Positions 6,792 to 14,950 are shown, numbered from the stretch's first letter. The stretch is DNA of 15,448 bases from Hyphomicrobiales bacterium (GCA_003164375.1 PLTE01000203.1:2659-18106); one strand, 5' to 3'. Notes: generated from the letters alone by a model not told the origin. Made by a program: numbers and translations.

Positions 6792-8892
6792 TGAAATTGG
6801 CCGCATCGGACTCGACCGCGAAACTCGCCGCCGGATTGCCAAGCTGCTGCGTCCGCCACATCGTCCGGTAGGCAGTCTCGATGTTTCGGGTAAAGCGCCC
6901 GGTATCGAACAGCGCGCAGCGGGCGCGGTTGTGCGCCAGCCTGGCTTTGAGCGAGGCGAGGAGCGCCGGATCGCGCGCGAGCTTCAGCGCCAGTGCCTCA
7001 TAGTCCTCGAAGGAACTGGCGATGAGCTCGTCGAGGCCGGCTGCTTTGAGCAGGCTTGCGGCAACGCGCGCCGCAAAGGTCGAGCCGAGGCAGGTGACGA
7101 ACGGAAGGCCCGCCCATAGCGCATCGCACGCGGTTGCGTGGGCGTTATAGGGCAATGTGTCGAGGAACAGGTCAGCCTGCCGATGGCGCGCCAGATGATC
7201 TGCGGCAAGCGGCACCGAGGGGGCAAAGACCAGGCGCTCCGGCGCCACGCCGCTGTGTTCCGCTTCGCGGCGCAGGTTGGCCGAGGCGGTCGCGCCGTTC
7301 TCTCTCAACCACAATACGCTGCCGTCGATCTCTTTGAGGAGCCGCATCCAGATGCCGAACACCGTCGGGCTGATCTTGTATGGCTGATTGAAGCAGCAAA
7401 ACACCATTGCCTTATCGGGCAGTTGCAGTTCGCTCCGCGTCGGCGTTCGCTCCGCGATCTGCCGCGTGGCGTCGGTGACCATGAAGCTGTCGGGCAGCCA
7501 GACCACCTTCTCGCTATAAGAGTCGAAATGCTGCTTGGGAATGACCGTTGAATCGGCAATGACGTAATCGACATATTCGGCGCCGACCGTGCCCGCATAG
7601 CCAAGATAGCCGGCCTGAATAGGCGCGGGGCGATGGGCGAAAATGCCCATACGGGCGCCCTGCGTATAGCCGTTCAGGTCGATCAAAATGTCGATTTCGG
7701 CCTCGCGTATGCGGGACGCGATCTCGTCGTCGCGCCATGCGCCGGCGTCGATAAAGGTGTCGAAGGCGTTCCGCAGCCTTAGGCGCATTTCCGAGCCGTC
7801 GTCCGGTCCGATCGATATCGCCATGACTTCAAATCGTGTTTTGTCATGGCTCTCGAACATCCCTGCCGTAAGATGTGACACCGCGTGTGGGCGAAAATCG
7901 GAAGAGACATAGGCGATGCGCAACTTATCATGGTTGTAGAGTTCGCCCTGCCAGAGCGGCCTTTTGGCAAGCGGATACCGCGCTTTGGTGAATATTCTGG
8001 CGCACTCAAGCTGCTGGGCAGGCGATGTCGAGAACGCCAAAACGCAAAAAGGGTAGAGCGGCAATCCGGAATTGATGCAGGATACAAGGGTCGAGCATTC
8101 GGCATCGAAGTTGCTCCAATCGCAGAGATGCAGTTTGGCATAAAGCCGCATGCTCCTCGTGTCGGAATCGTCGGTTCGAAGCGACAGCGCCCGATCATAC
8201 GCAGCCAGCGCTTCATTGTAGGACCTGCGATTGCAATAGATGTTGCCGGCATTGCTGTAAGCGTCGGCAAAGTCGGGCTTCAAGGCGATGGCCTTGTTGT
8301 AGCTGGCCAGAGCGTCGTCGGACCGCTGCAGCGCTACCAGCACATTGCCGCGGTTGACGTGGGCTTCCGGAAAGTTCGGCTTTAGCGCGATGGCCCGGTC
8401 ATAATTGGCAAGCGCTTCATCGAGGCGCTTGAGATATTGCAGCGCCATGCCGCGATTGTTGTAGGCGTCGGCAAGACCGGGGTGCTGTCCGACGAGTTCG
8501 TCATATTGGCGCAGTGCTTCGGTAACCTGACCATCGTTCAGCAGGCACGCCGCATAGTTATTACGGGCAGTAGAGTGGTGCGGGTTTATGTCCAGGATTC
8601 TTTTGTAGGTTTGCGCCGCTTCTGCGTGGTTTCCCGTCATGCTGAGCGCGACAGCGAGATTGTAATGAATCTCCAGGATGTCCGGTCGTATGGCGGCGGC
8701 ACGACGAAACATGTCGATTGCCGATCTCATGTTGCCCTGTTGCGCGTAAAGCGTCGCCAACAAATATACGCAGTCGAAATTGCCGGGCGTGTTGCGCAGA
8801 ATGCGATTGTAGATCGTCGCGGCGTCGGAGAGACGTCCCGCCTTTTGATGGGCGACGGCGGCTTGGAGCTGGCGGGTTTGGTCTTGCGACAT
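6778..8892 (-). CDS. TPR + GT41 O-GlcNAc-transferase-like protein
   Basis: A 704-residue protein of the SPINDLY/OGT family (GT41), which in characterised members transfers a sugar from a nucleotide donor to Ser/Thr (or Asn) of proteins in the cytoplasm. Seven TPRs cover about residues 5-243, forming the substrate-binding superhelix, and the catalytic domain runs from ~250 to 690. Counting from the ATG at 8892, key residues are H336 and H340 in DFRPHAVSH (OGT His498 region), GYAGTVGAEYVDYVIAD near 431, K506 in FNQPYK (OGT Lys842) and H585 in NAHATA. All expected catalytic positions are present, so it should be active. A GTG at 8895 is an alternative start; ribosome sites are weak for both. It lies 73 bases after the hydrolase gene and overlaps the following GT32-GT41 gene by 14 bases, so the two are probably co-transcribed and translationally coupled. 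Caulobacter FlmG, a TPR protein that glycosylates flagellin, is a useful comparison, but no flagellin gene is present here. Confidence 0.9.
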   Translation of the reverse strand: MSQDQTRQLQAAVAHQKAGRLSDAATIYNRILRNTPGNFDCVYLLATLYAQQGNMRSAIDMFRRAAAIRPDILEIHYNLAVALSMTGNHAEAAQTYKRILDINPHHSTARNNYAACLLNDGQVTEALRQYDELVGQHPGLADAYNNRGMALQYLKRLDEALANYDRAIALKPNFPEAHVNRGNVLVALQRSDDALASYNKAIALKPDFADAYSNAGNIYCNRRSYNEALAAYDRALSLRTDDSDTRSMRLYAKLHLCDWSNFDAECSTLVSCINSGLPLYPFCVLAFSTSPAQQLECARIFTKARYPLAKRPLWQGELYNHDKLRIAYVSSDFRPHAVSHLTAGMFESHDKTRFEVMAISIGPDDGSEMRLRLRNAFDTFIDAGAWRDDEIASRIREAEIDILIDLNGYTQGARMGIFAHRPAPIQAGYLGYAGTVGAEYVDYVIADSTVIPKQHFDSYSEKVVWLPDSFMVTDATRQIAERTPTRSELQLPDKAMVFCCFNQPYKISPTVFGIWMRLLKEIDGSVLWLRENGATASANLRREAEHSGVAPERLVFAPSVPLAADHLARHRQADLFLDTLPYNAHATACDALWAGLPFVTCLGSTFAARVAASLLKAAGLDELIASSFEDYEALALKLARDPALLASLKARLAHNRARCALFDTGRFTRNIETAYRTMWRTQQLGNPAASFAVESDAANFNGHS
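6814..8133 (-). repeat. GT41 module copy B of a tandem duplication
   Basis: Partner of 3759-5072. The homologous pair lies head to tail in adjacent overlapping genes, with the GT32 and TPR coding parts of the second gene between them. Recombination between the copies would delete the fusion's GT32 module and leave one TPR-GT41 gene. Confidence 0.75.
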
Positions 8893-8965
8893 CACAGCCT
8901 AATGCCTTAATTCGGCATGAAACTCAAAGCGCGCTACCGCGTGTTCTGGTTGCACGCGCGCTTGA

Positions 8966-9907
8966 TCAGATTGCCGCCGAACGGGTCAAGCCGGGCGGTC
9001 GCGCGCGCATATCGCGGGCGTCGCACTTGGTGATGAATGCCATGATGCGGGAAATGATGTCCTCGCCTTCGAGCAATGGAACATGTCCCTGGTCCGCCAC
9101 CTCCATGGCGTCCATATCAGGGTGGCGCGCGCGCATGGCTGTCACCGTGTCAGCCGAAAGGATGTCGGAATTCGCGCCGCGGATGACCAGCACCGGTACA
9201 CGCGCCAAAGCATCGAACTCATTCCACATCGACGGCAGCGGGCGTTCGATGTCGACTTCGGTAAGCGTGCGGGCCAATCGTACGTCATAGGTCGGCACGA
9301 ACTCGCCATCGTCCGACTTCCACGTGTGCCGCGCGGCGGCCAGCCATTGCTCGGCGGTGAGATTGGGAAACTGGGCGTTGGACAAGCGTCGCAACATCTC
9401 CGCGCCGTCGGCAAAGCTGCGCGGTGCCGGCAGCTTGCCGACATAGCTCTTGAGGCGCGCGAGGCCCTTAGGTTCGATCACCGGCCCGAGGTCGTGCAGC
9501 ACGGCGCCGGCAACCAAAGTCGGATGCGCGACGCCCAGCAGCATGGTGAGAATGCCGCCGCGCGAGCTGCCTATGAATACCGCCGCGCCGAGGCCCAGCG
9601 CGGTTAGCACGGTTACGACATCGCCGAGCTCGACCGCGACATTGTAGTTTTCGGAATTGCTGTCGTAATCGGACTGCCCGCGCCCGCGCGAGTCGATGGC
9701 GATCACACGTCGGACGGGCGGACCATCGGCCAGCGCCGGCGCCAGGACCTCGAAATCGGCGACGGTCCGCGCCAGACCAGGCAAGCACACGACCGGCGTT
9801 GTGAGCGCAGCGCGGACGCCGTATTCGCGCACATGCAGCCGCAAGCCATCCTGGGCGGTTACGAATAGGCTTCTTGGGGAGCCGCCCCCTTGCGTATCAG
9901 CCGGCAT
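8966..9907 (-). CDS. Alpha/beta-fold hydrolase
   Basis: A 313-residue alpha/beta hydrolase, probably cytoplasmic, as no signal peptide is visible. The fold's landmarks are in order: VVCLPGLART (39-48, oxyanion-hole HG-type loop with Leu-Pro-Gly), RVIAIDSRGRGQSD (67-80), the nucleophile elbow GSSRG (113-117) with S115, the likely acid D248 in GANSDIL, and H275 in DQGHVP. The catalytic triad therefore looks complete. The exact substrate (ester, lactone, haloalkane or other) cannot be told; there is no acyltransferase or epoxide-hydrolase signature. The ATG at 9907 has only a weak GGA-containing ribosome site. It lies 191 bases after the lytic transglycosylase gene and 73 bases before the GT41 gene on the same strand, so it may head the glycosyltransferase operon, though the link may be only positional. 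Confidence 0.9.
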   Translation of the reverse strand: MPADTQGGGSPRSLFVTAQDGLRLHVREYGVRAALTTPVVCLPGLARTVADFEVLAPALADGPPVRRVIAIDSRGRGQSDYDSNSENYNVAVELGDVVTVLTALGLGAAVFIGSSRGGILTMLLGVAHPTLVAGAVLHDLGPVIEPKGLARLKSYVGKLPAPRSFADGAEMLRRLSNAQFPNLTAEQWLAAARHTWKSDDGEFVPTYDVRLARTLTEVDIERPLPSMWNEFDALARVPVLVIRGANSDILSADTVTAMRARHPDMDAMEVADQGHVPLLEGEDIISRIMAFITKCDARDMRARPPGLTRSAAI

Positions 9908-10027
9908 GTCAGGTCCGCTCTATAAAACTCGCGTCACGCCGAGGTTGCGTCACTCGCGCGCGGCAATGTAATGGCCAGTCTGCGGGACCGCAATCAGCCA
10001 TTAGTCGTCCAAGAAATTGAAAGTTGC

Positions 10028-10053
10028 ATTGTAACATCAATAGCTTATGTCAA
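10028..10053 (-). promoter_or_regulatory. Possible promoter for the hydrolase-GT41 row
   Basis: On the minus strand a perfect TTGACA (10053-10048) is followed by TACAAT (10033-10028) in the AT-rich gap between slt and the hydrolase gene. The 14-base spacer is shorter than the usual 16-18, which is the main argument against it. It would place transcription start ~115 bases before the hydrolase ATG. Confidence 0.3.
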
Positions 10054-10098
10054 AAAACGCATTTTGAGAAAAAGCTTCAAGACGCGACTTGGGTCCCA

Positions 10099-12300
10099 TC
10101 AGCCGCCGCGGCGCAAGTCAGCCTCGATCAAGAGCTTTGGATTGTTTTCGACCAGCGCGCGATAGACTTGCATATTCTCGACGACGCGTTCGACGTAATT
10201 GCGCGTTTCCGAGATAGGGATGCGTTCGATCCAATCGATCGGATCGACCTTTGGGTCGCGCGGATCGCCGTATTGCTCGATCCACTCGCGTGCGCGCCGT
10301 GGCCCGGCATTATAGGCGACGAAGGCGAGGATATAGGAACCGCGCCAGCTCGCGATGTCGTTGCCGAGCTCGGCGGTGCCGAGCTGGGCATTGTAGACGA
10401 CGTCATCGATCAGCCGGCGTTGATCGAACGTGACGTTGAATCGCTTAGCGGTGTCGCGGCCGGCGGCAGGCGTAACCTGCATCAGGCCGATCGCATTGGC
10501 GCTGGAGACGACGCGCGGATTAAACGCGCTCTCCTGGCGCACGATCGAAAATACCACGCAGGGCTCGACCGCAGGGCCGATCTGATGGTAGCTCGGTATG
10601 CCGAAAATGGGAAAGGCGTAGCGCTCGAAAGCAAAACCACGGCCGAGGGCTGATTTGCCGATGAGCAGAGTTGCGCGCGCGTCGTTATGATGCGTGGTGA
10701 CCTCGGCGAGCGCCGCGAGGCCTGCGGTATCGGTCGCTTTGTCGCCGAGATCGGCGGCCATGGAGGCGACGAGATCGCGTTCGTCGATGGCGTAGAGAAT
10801 TTCGAAGGCGCGGGCGATTTCGAGCGCGCCGTGCTCGGCCGGCGGGGGCGGCGTGCGCAGTGTCACTTCGTCGAGCCCGAGCCGGGCCCGCGCCAGCTGG
10901 CCGTAATAAGCGGTCGGATAGCGCGCCGCTACCTCGTACAGCGCGCGGGCGTCCTGCTCGCGCCCGAGCGCTTCGGCGGCGCGGCCTTGCCAATAAAACG
11001 AGCGACCCAGCGTGATCGGATTGGTCACGCCATCGGCGATCCTGGCGAAATGGGCAAGCGCAATGGCCGGCTCGTGCAAGAAGCGCAGCGCGATCCAGCC
11101 AGCGGTAAAATGTTGCTCGCCGCGGTAATTCTCGTTGAGCGGGGGAGCGGCGCCATTGGCGACCTCATAGGCCAATCTTGCGTCGCCGAGATCGAGGAGC
11201 TTGCGCGCCACCAGGCGCCGCTCGACCCACCACTGATCGACGTCGCCGAGTTTGCCCGGCTCGCGCGATGCGGCAATCAGTGCCTCGGCGGCTTCGCTTA
11301 CCTTGTCGGCGCGGCGCAGCCATTGAATGCGGCTGAACATGTAGCCGGGATCGTGGCGCGCGGCCTCGGGTACGGCTTCGAGCAATGTTTTGGCGTCGCC
11401 TGATTGATTGATCACCGCGGCGCGCGCCTTGGCGACGGCAAGCGCCACGGCATCGAGGTGCTTTGCCGCCCGCAAGCCGGCGTCGTCATCCTCGGCGTAG
11501 AGTCGCGCGTCCATGCGGGCTGCGTCGTCGGCCGACGTGATCAGGCCGGCGAAGCTCTCGCGCGCCTGGGCTTCGAGATCCGCTGAAAAGCCGTCATTGC
11601 GCCAAGTCTGGCGCACCGCCGCCGCAGCGCCGGCAGTGTCGCCCCGCACGAGCAATGCCCGCGCCAGTGCGAAATGGCCTTTGACGGTGTGCGGGGGGTC
11701 GGTAGCGAAAAAATCGATGACCGCTTGCGGGTTGACGTTTTCTTGCCACAGCACCGTCTCGGCGCGCCGCCGCAACGCCCCGATGCTCGGCCAGCTCGGA
11801 TTAGCGGCGATGAACGCGACGTAGCGTGAGAAATCGTTCGATCCATCGTCGCTGCGAAGGATCACCCATTCCACGAGCTTGCGGGCAACCGGGTCGGCGA
11901 GGGTGGCTTCGACATTGGTCGCCTCGTCCTGCCGACTCTTGCGTACCAGATCGATGGCCTGCTTGACCGCGGCAAGATCGAGCGGGGAGGTCGTCGCGGC
12001 TGTCGCCATGGCGAAGGGCGTGCGGGGCGGCGTCGGCATTGCCGTACCGGCGGAAATCGGCCCCGGAGCCGTGAGCCCCGGCGCCGCAGGGGTTATGGAT
12101 AGCGGAGCGTTCTTTTGCGGCTTCTGCGCTGTGACCTTCGGGGCAGAGATCTGGTCAGGCTTGCCGGCTTTGCCTGCCGGCCGCGCCCGCGGCAGCGGTA
12201 CGGCGTCTGACCGTGGCGCGGCGCGCAGGTCGCTGGCCACGATGCCGAGGCCGGCAAAGAGAACGGCGGCAAAGAGGATAATGAGCCGATATCCCAGCAC
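10099..12300 (-). CDS. slt: Soluble lytic murein transglycosylase
   Basis: A 733-residue periplasmic enzyme that cleaves the MurNAc-GlcNAc bond of peptidoglycan to 1,6-anhydro products, in wall turnover and insertion of complexes. The start is a GTG at 12300 with GGGAGG just upstream. It gives an N-terminal signal or anchor (LIILFAAVLFAGLGIVA) followed by a Pro/Ala-rich linker (to ~residue 105). A long helical-repeat region (~110-560) forms the Slt70-like ring. The C-terminal SLT domain (~565-720) has catalytic E590 in VRQESAF, GLMQVTP (605-611), AYNAGP (662-667) and ERIPISETRNYV (from 692). An in-frame ATG at 12387 would add 29 residues, place a hydrophilic stretch before the signal and skip the good ribosome site, so it is rejected. 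Divergent from dapA, an arrangement familiar from Bradyrhizobium relatives. Confidence 0.95.
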   Translation of the reverse strand: MLGYRLIILFAAVLFAGLGIVASDLRAAPRSDAVPLPRARPAGKAGKPDQISAPKVTAQKPQKNAPLSITPAAPGLTAPGPISAGTAMPTPPRTPFAMATAATTSPLDLAAVKQAIDLVRKSRQDEATNVEATLADPVARKLVEWVILRSDDGSNDFSRYVAFIAANPSWPSIGALRRRAETVLWQENVNPQAVIDFFATDPPHTVKGHFALARALLVRGDTAGAAAAVRQTWRNDGFSADLEAQARESFAGLITSADDAARMDARLYAEDDDAGLRAAKHLDAVALAVAKARAAVINQSGDAKTLLEAVPEAARHDPGYMFSRIQWLRRADKVSEAAEALIAASREPGKLGDVDQWWVERRLVARKLLDLGDARLAYEVANGAAPPLNENYRGEQHFTAGWIALRFLHEPAIALAHFARIADGVTNPITLGRSFYWQGRAAEALGREQDARALYEVAARYPTAYYGQLARARLGLDEVTLRTPPPPAEHGALEIARAFEILYAIDERDLVASMAADLGDKATDTAGLAALAEVTTHHNDARATLLIGKSALGRGFAFERYAFPIFGIPSYHQIGPAVEPCVVFSIVRQESAFNPRVVSSANAIGLMQVTPAAGRDTAKRFNVTFDQRRLIDDVVYNAQLGTAELGNDIASWRGSYILAFVAYNAGPRRAREWIEQYGDPRDPKVDPIDWIERIPISETRNYVERVVENMQVYRALVENNPKLLIEADLRRGG

Positions 12301-12304
12301 GTTT

Positions 12305-12309
12305 CCTCC
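12305..12309 (-). promoter_or_regulatory. Shine-Dalgarno deciding the slt GTG start
   Basis: On the minus strand GGAGG precedes the GTG at 12300 by four bases (AAAC). The purine run and the signal peptide that follows favour this GTG over the upstream ATG at 12387. Confidence 0.7.
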
Positions 12310-12456
12310 CGGCGCATTGAGACGCCCTATCGCGAGTAATTGATTCGGTCGGTTAGATCGAGGAAAGTCTAACCTGCGGACGCGCAAGCGACAGTTTACA
12401 GTTTTACGGCAAAAGCGGGGTCGAACCGCCGGGGCCGTAATAAAGGATCAGCTCAA

Positions 12457-12484
12457 CTGGCCGCGAAAGGGCTTTCAAGGCCAG
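12457..12484. promoter_or_regulatory. Interrupted dyad in slt-dapA divergent region
   Basis: CTGGCC (12457-12462) mirrors GGCCAG (12479-12484). Inside them, GAAAG (12465-12469) mirrors CTTTC (12472-12476), with 2-base interruptions, so the whole 28 bases are symmetric about 12470/12471. The centre is too tight for a good RNA hairpin, which fits a dimeric regulator's operator better. It lies 108 bases before the dapA ATG and could serve either gene. No known operator was recognised. Confidence 0.35.
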
Positions 12485-12591
12485 CCGCGAACCGATATTT
12501 AAGCGAGGTGGCTAGTTTTCCTTGCAGTCGGCGGTCCGCCCGTGCGGGGCACCGAGCCAAGGACGAGAGCTGACGTTTCACGGATCATATC

Positions 12592-13482
12592 ATGGCCGCC
12601 AAGACAAAGTTTCGAGGCTCCTTCACCGCGCTGATCACTCCGTTCAAGAACGGGTCCCTCGACGAGAAAGCGTTCCGAGATCTGGTCGATTGGCAGATCG
12701 CCGAGGGCACCAGCGGACTCGTCCCGGTCGGCACCACGGGCGAAAGTCCGACGCTGTCGCATGACGAGCACAAGGAGGTCGTGGAGTGGTGCGTCGACCA
12801 AGCGCGCGGCCGTGTTCCGGTCGTGGCTGGAGCCGGCTCGAATTCGACCAAGGAGGCGGTCGATCTTGCACGGCACGCGGAGCAGGCGGGTGCCGACGCG
12901 GTGCTGGTGGTCACGCCCTATTACAATAAGCCGACACAAGAAGGGCTCTATCAACACTACAAGGCGATCAACGACGCCATCGGCGTTCCCATCCTGATCT
13001 ACAACATCCCAGGGCGGTCGGTGATCGACATGTCCGTCGACACCATGAAGCGTCTCTACGAGCTCAAAAATATTGCCGGCGTCAAGGACGCGACCGCGAA
13101 CATGGCGCGGGTATCGCAGCAACGCGCCGCCTTAGGCGAGGACTTCAATCAGTTGTCTGGCGAGGACATTACTGCGCTCGGATTTATGGCGCATGGCGGA
13201 CACGGCTGTATCTCGGTGACCTCGAACGTGGCGCCACGGCTGTGCGCCGAATTCCAGGCGGCGTGCCTAAAGGGCGATTACGCGGCGGCGCTGAAACTGC
13301 AGGACAAGCTTGCGCCGCTGCACCTCAATCTGTTCGTTGAAACGTCACCGGCGCCGATCAAGTATGCGCTTTCGCTGTTGGGCAAGTGCTCCAATACGCT
13401 GCGCTTGCCGATGGTGCCGGCGAGCGAGAACGCACAGTTTGCCGTTCGCCAGGCCATGGTGCATGCCGGACTGACCAATTGA
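12592..13482 (+). CDS. dapA: 4-hydroxy-tetrahydrodipicolinate synthase
   Basis: A 296-residue cytoplasmic TIM-barrel enzyme condensing pyruvate with aspartate semialdehyde, the first committed step to diaminopimelate and lysine. Full length for the family. Active-site landmarks are all visible: GTTGESPT (47-54) with T48/T49 of the pyruvate-binding and proton-relay motif, Y111 in TPYYNKP, Y137 and R142 in IYNIPGRS, and Schiff-base lysine K165 in AGVKDA. HGGHGCISVTSNVAP (201-215) lines the substrate side. The ATG at 12592 follows a weak GGA ribosome site at a spacing of seven. It is divergent from slt and followed by mscL and smpB on the same strand. A double hairpin after the gene may separate it from mscL transcriptionally. 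Nothing suggests a lysine riboswitch in the leader. Confidence 0.98.
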   Translation: MAAKTKFRGSFTALITPFKNGSLDEKAFRDLVDWQIAEGTSGLVPVGTTGESPTLSHDEHKEVVEWCVDQARGRVPVVAGAGSNSTKEAVDLARHAEQAGADAVLVVTPYYNKPTQEGLYQHYKAINDAIGVPILIYNIPGRSVIDMSVDTMKRLYELKNIAGVKDATANMARVSQQRAALGEDFNQLSGEDITALGFMAHGGHGCISVTSNVAPRLCAEFQAACLKGDYAAALKLQDKLAPLHLNLFVETSPAPIKYALSLLGKCSNTLRLPMVPASENAQFAVRQAMVHAGLTN

Positions 13483-13512
13483 AATAGTGTTGAGCGATGC
13501 GCGCGCCGATAT

Positions 13513-13563
13513 CCGCTCGTTCCCGCGGCAGCGGGAATGAGCGGGCGGAGCCGGAGCCCGGCT
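13513..13563. repeat. REP-like double hairpin between dapA and mscL
   Basis: The first hairpin has 14 consecutive pairs (13513-13526 with 13531-13544, one G-T) around a GGCA loop. The second, five bases on, pairs AGCCGG (13549-13554) with CCGGCT (13558-13563) around AGC. The core (TTCCCGC...GCGGGAA) resembles intergenic palindromes dispersed in many proteobacterial genomes. No T run follows, so termination is possible but not typical. Only one copy is seen in this window. Confidence 0.6.
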
Positions 13564-13608
13564 TTCACGGCGACGAGCGGAAACTAGCAATCAAGCGCGG
13601 GGAACCTG

Positions 13609-14019
13609 ATGCTCGATGAATTTAAGAAATTCGCAATGCGCGGCAATGTCGTCGACCTCGCGGTCGGCGTGATCATCGGCGCAGCCTTCGGCGGGATCGT
13701 CAATTCACTGGTCAACGACATCGTCATGCCGCTTATCGGCTCGATCACCGGGGGACTCGATTTTTCCAACTATTTCGTTCCGCTATCGTCAAAGGTTACG
13801 GCGACGTCTTTGGTCGAGGCGAAGAAGCAGGGTGCGGTGCTGGCTTGGGGCAACTTCCTCACCATCGCGCTGAACTTTCTGATTATCGCCTGGGTGTTGT
13901 TTCTGTGCATCAAGGGCATCAATCGGCTGAAGACCGCGGAACCGGCGCCCGCGCCGGCCGCTCCTTCCAAAGAAGTGCAGTTGCTCACGGAAATCCGCGA
14001 CGCGCTGAAGAAGGGCTGA
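13609..14019 (+). CDS. mscL: Large-conductance mechanosensitive channel MscL
   Basis: A 136-residue inner-membrane protein, the family's usual length, forming a homopentameric tension-gated pore that releases solutes on osmotic downshock. The N-terminal amphipathic segment LDEFKKFAMRGNVVDLAVGV is the family signature. TM1 spans about residues 15-44 (pore-lining Gly/Ala-rich VGVIIGAAFGGIV), a short periplasmic loop runs to ~75, TM2 about 76-103, then a Pro/Ala linker and the C-terminal helix LLTEIRDALKK (125-135). GGGGAA upstream at suitable distance supports the ATG at 13609. It lies 126 bases after dapA and 13 bases before smpB, so it is probably co-transcribed with smpB. Confidence 0.97.
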   Translation: MLDEFKKFAMRGNVVDLAVGVIIGAAFGGIVNSLVNDIVMPLIGSITGGLDFSNYFVPLSSKVTATSLVEAKKQGAVLAWGNFLTIALNFLIIAWVLFLCIKGINRLKTAEPAPAPAAPSKEVQLLTEIRDALKKG

Positions 14020-14032
14020 GCACGAAAACGGT

Positions 14033-14518
14033 ATGGCGGCTAAATTGGCGGCAAAGCCGGAACGCAAACTGCGCGTCGTCGCCGACAATCGCAAGGCGCG
14101 CTTCAACTATTTTATCGACGAGGTCATGGAGGCGGGCGTGGCGCTGACTGGCACCGAGGTCAAGTCACTGCGTCAGGGCAAGGCGACGATCGCCGAATCC
14201 TATGCCGATGCCCGCGGCGGCGAAATCTGGCTGATCAATTCCAACATTCCGGAATATCTGCAGGCCAACCGTTTCAATCATACGCCGAAGCGGCCGCGCA
14301 AGCTGCTGCTGCACAAGCGTCAGATCAACAAGCTCATCGGCGCGGTCGAGCGCGAGGGCATGACGCTTGTTCCGCTCAAGCTCTATTTCAACGACAAGGG
14401 CCGCGCCAAGGTCGAGCTCGCGCTGGCGCGCGGCAAGAAGCTTTATGATAAGCGCGACACCGAGAAGAAGCGTTCGTGGGAGCGCGAACGCGGCCGGTTG
14501 CTGCGACAGAAGGAATGA
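14033..14518 (+). CDS. smpB: SsrA-binding protein SmpB
   Basis: A 161-residue cytoplasmic partner of tmRNA in trans-translation, which frees stalled ribosomes and tags their products for degradation. Family landmarks: DNRKARFNYFIDE (18-30), GTEVKSLRQGKATI (40-53), NIPEYLQANRFNHTPKRPRK (71-90), LLLHKRQINKL (91-101) and the basic C-terminal tail KLYDKRDTEKKRSWERERGR (136-155), which enters the mRNA channel. Length is normal. The ATG at 14033 lacks a strong ribosome site; translation may be coupled to mscL, which ends 13 bases upstream. The tmRNA gene itself (ssrA) is not in the window. Confidence 0.98.
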   Translation: MAAKLAAKPERKLRVVADNRKARFNYFIDEVMEAGVALTGTEVKSLRQGKATIAESYADARGGEIWLINSNIPEYLQANRFNHTPKRPRKLLLHKRQINKLIGAVEREGMTLVPLKLYFNDKGRAKVELALARGKKLYDKRDTEKKRSWERERGRLLRQKE

Positions 14519-14536
14519 CTTGGAACGAGTGTTGCG

Positions 14537-14929
14537 ATGGCTATTCCCACCCGGCTCGACCATTGCGTGATCCACATCACCGATTGGAAGCGCTCAAACG
14601 CCTTTTACGCGACGGTGCTGGGCGCCGAACTTGTCGAGCGGCCGGCGGGATTTGCCTATCGCTTCGGCGACAAGCAGCTCAACGTCCACGGCCCGGGCGT
14701 CAAGCCGGCCGAGGTGGCGCGGCTGCCGGTGGCGCCCGGCAACAGCGATCTTTGCTTCGAATGGATCGGCCCGATCGCCGACGCGATTGCCCATCTTGGC
14801 CGCTGCGGCGTGCGCATCGAAAGCGGACCGATGCAGCGCTTCGGCGCCAAAGGAGCCGGCACCAGCGTCTATTTTCGCGATCCCGACGGCTCGCTGATGG
14901 AATTCATGTCGTACGCTGACCAGGCATGA
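14537..14929 (+). CDS. VOC-family (glyoxalase/GLOD5-like) protein
   Basis: A 130-residue single-domain vicinal-oxygen-chelate protein, cytoplasmic. The fold is clear: LDHCVIHITDWKRSNAFY (7-24), FGDKQLNVHGPG (43-54), SDLCFEW (70-76) and VYFRDPDGSLMEFMSY (111-126). Probable metal ligands are H9, H51 and E122, as in related glyoxalase-type enzymes, with the fourth supplied by a dimer partner or second half-module. From memory the closest named relative is the GLOD5 type, whose substrate is not established, so no reaction is assigned. It begins 18 bases after smpB and may be read from the same transcript; the upstream ribosome site is weak. The gene to its right is convergent. Confidence 0.9.
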   Translation: MAIPTRLDHCVIHITDWKRSNAFYATVLGAELVERPAGFAYRFGDKQLNVHGPGVKPAEVARLPVAPGNSDLCFEWIGPIADAIAHLGRCGVRIESGPMQRFGAKGAGTSVYFRDPDGSLMEFMSYADQA

Positions 14930-14950
14930 CCGAAGCGCGCGGCATGTTGT

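Noticed and set aside
12301..12387. Upstream ATG for the lytic transglycosylase
   Set aside because: It bypasses the strong ribosome site before the GTG at 12300 and puts 29 hydrophilic residues before the signal sequence.
12301..12591. Lysine riboswitch in the dapA leader
   Set aside because: No aptamer-like core was recognised, and the group usually lacks lysine riboswitches. Only a dyad was seen.
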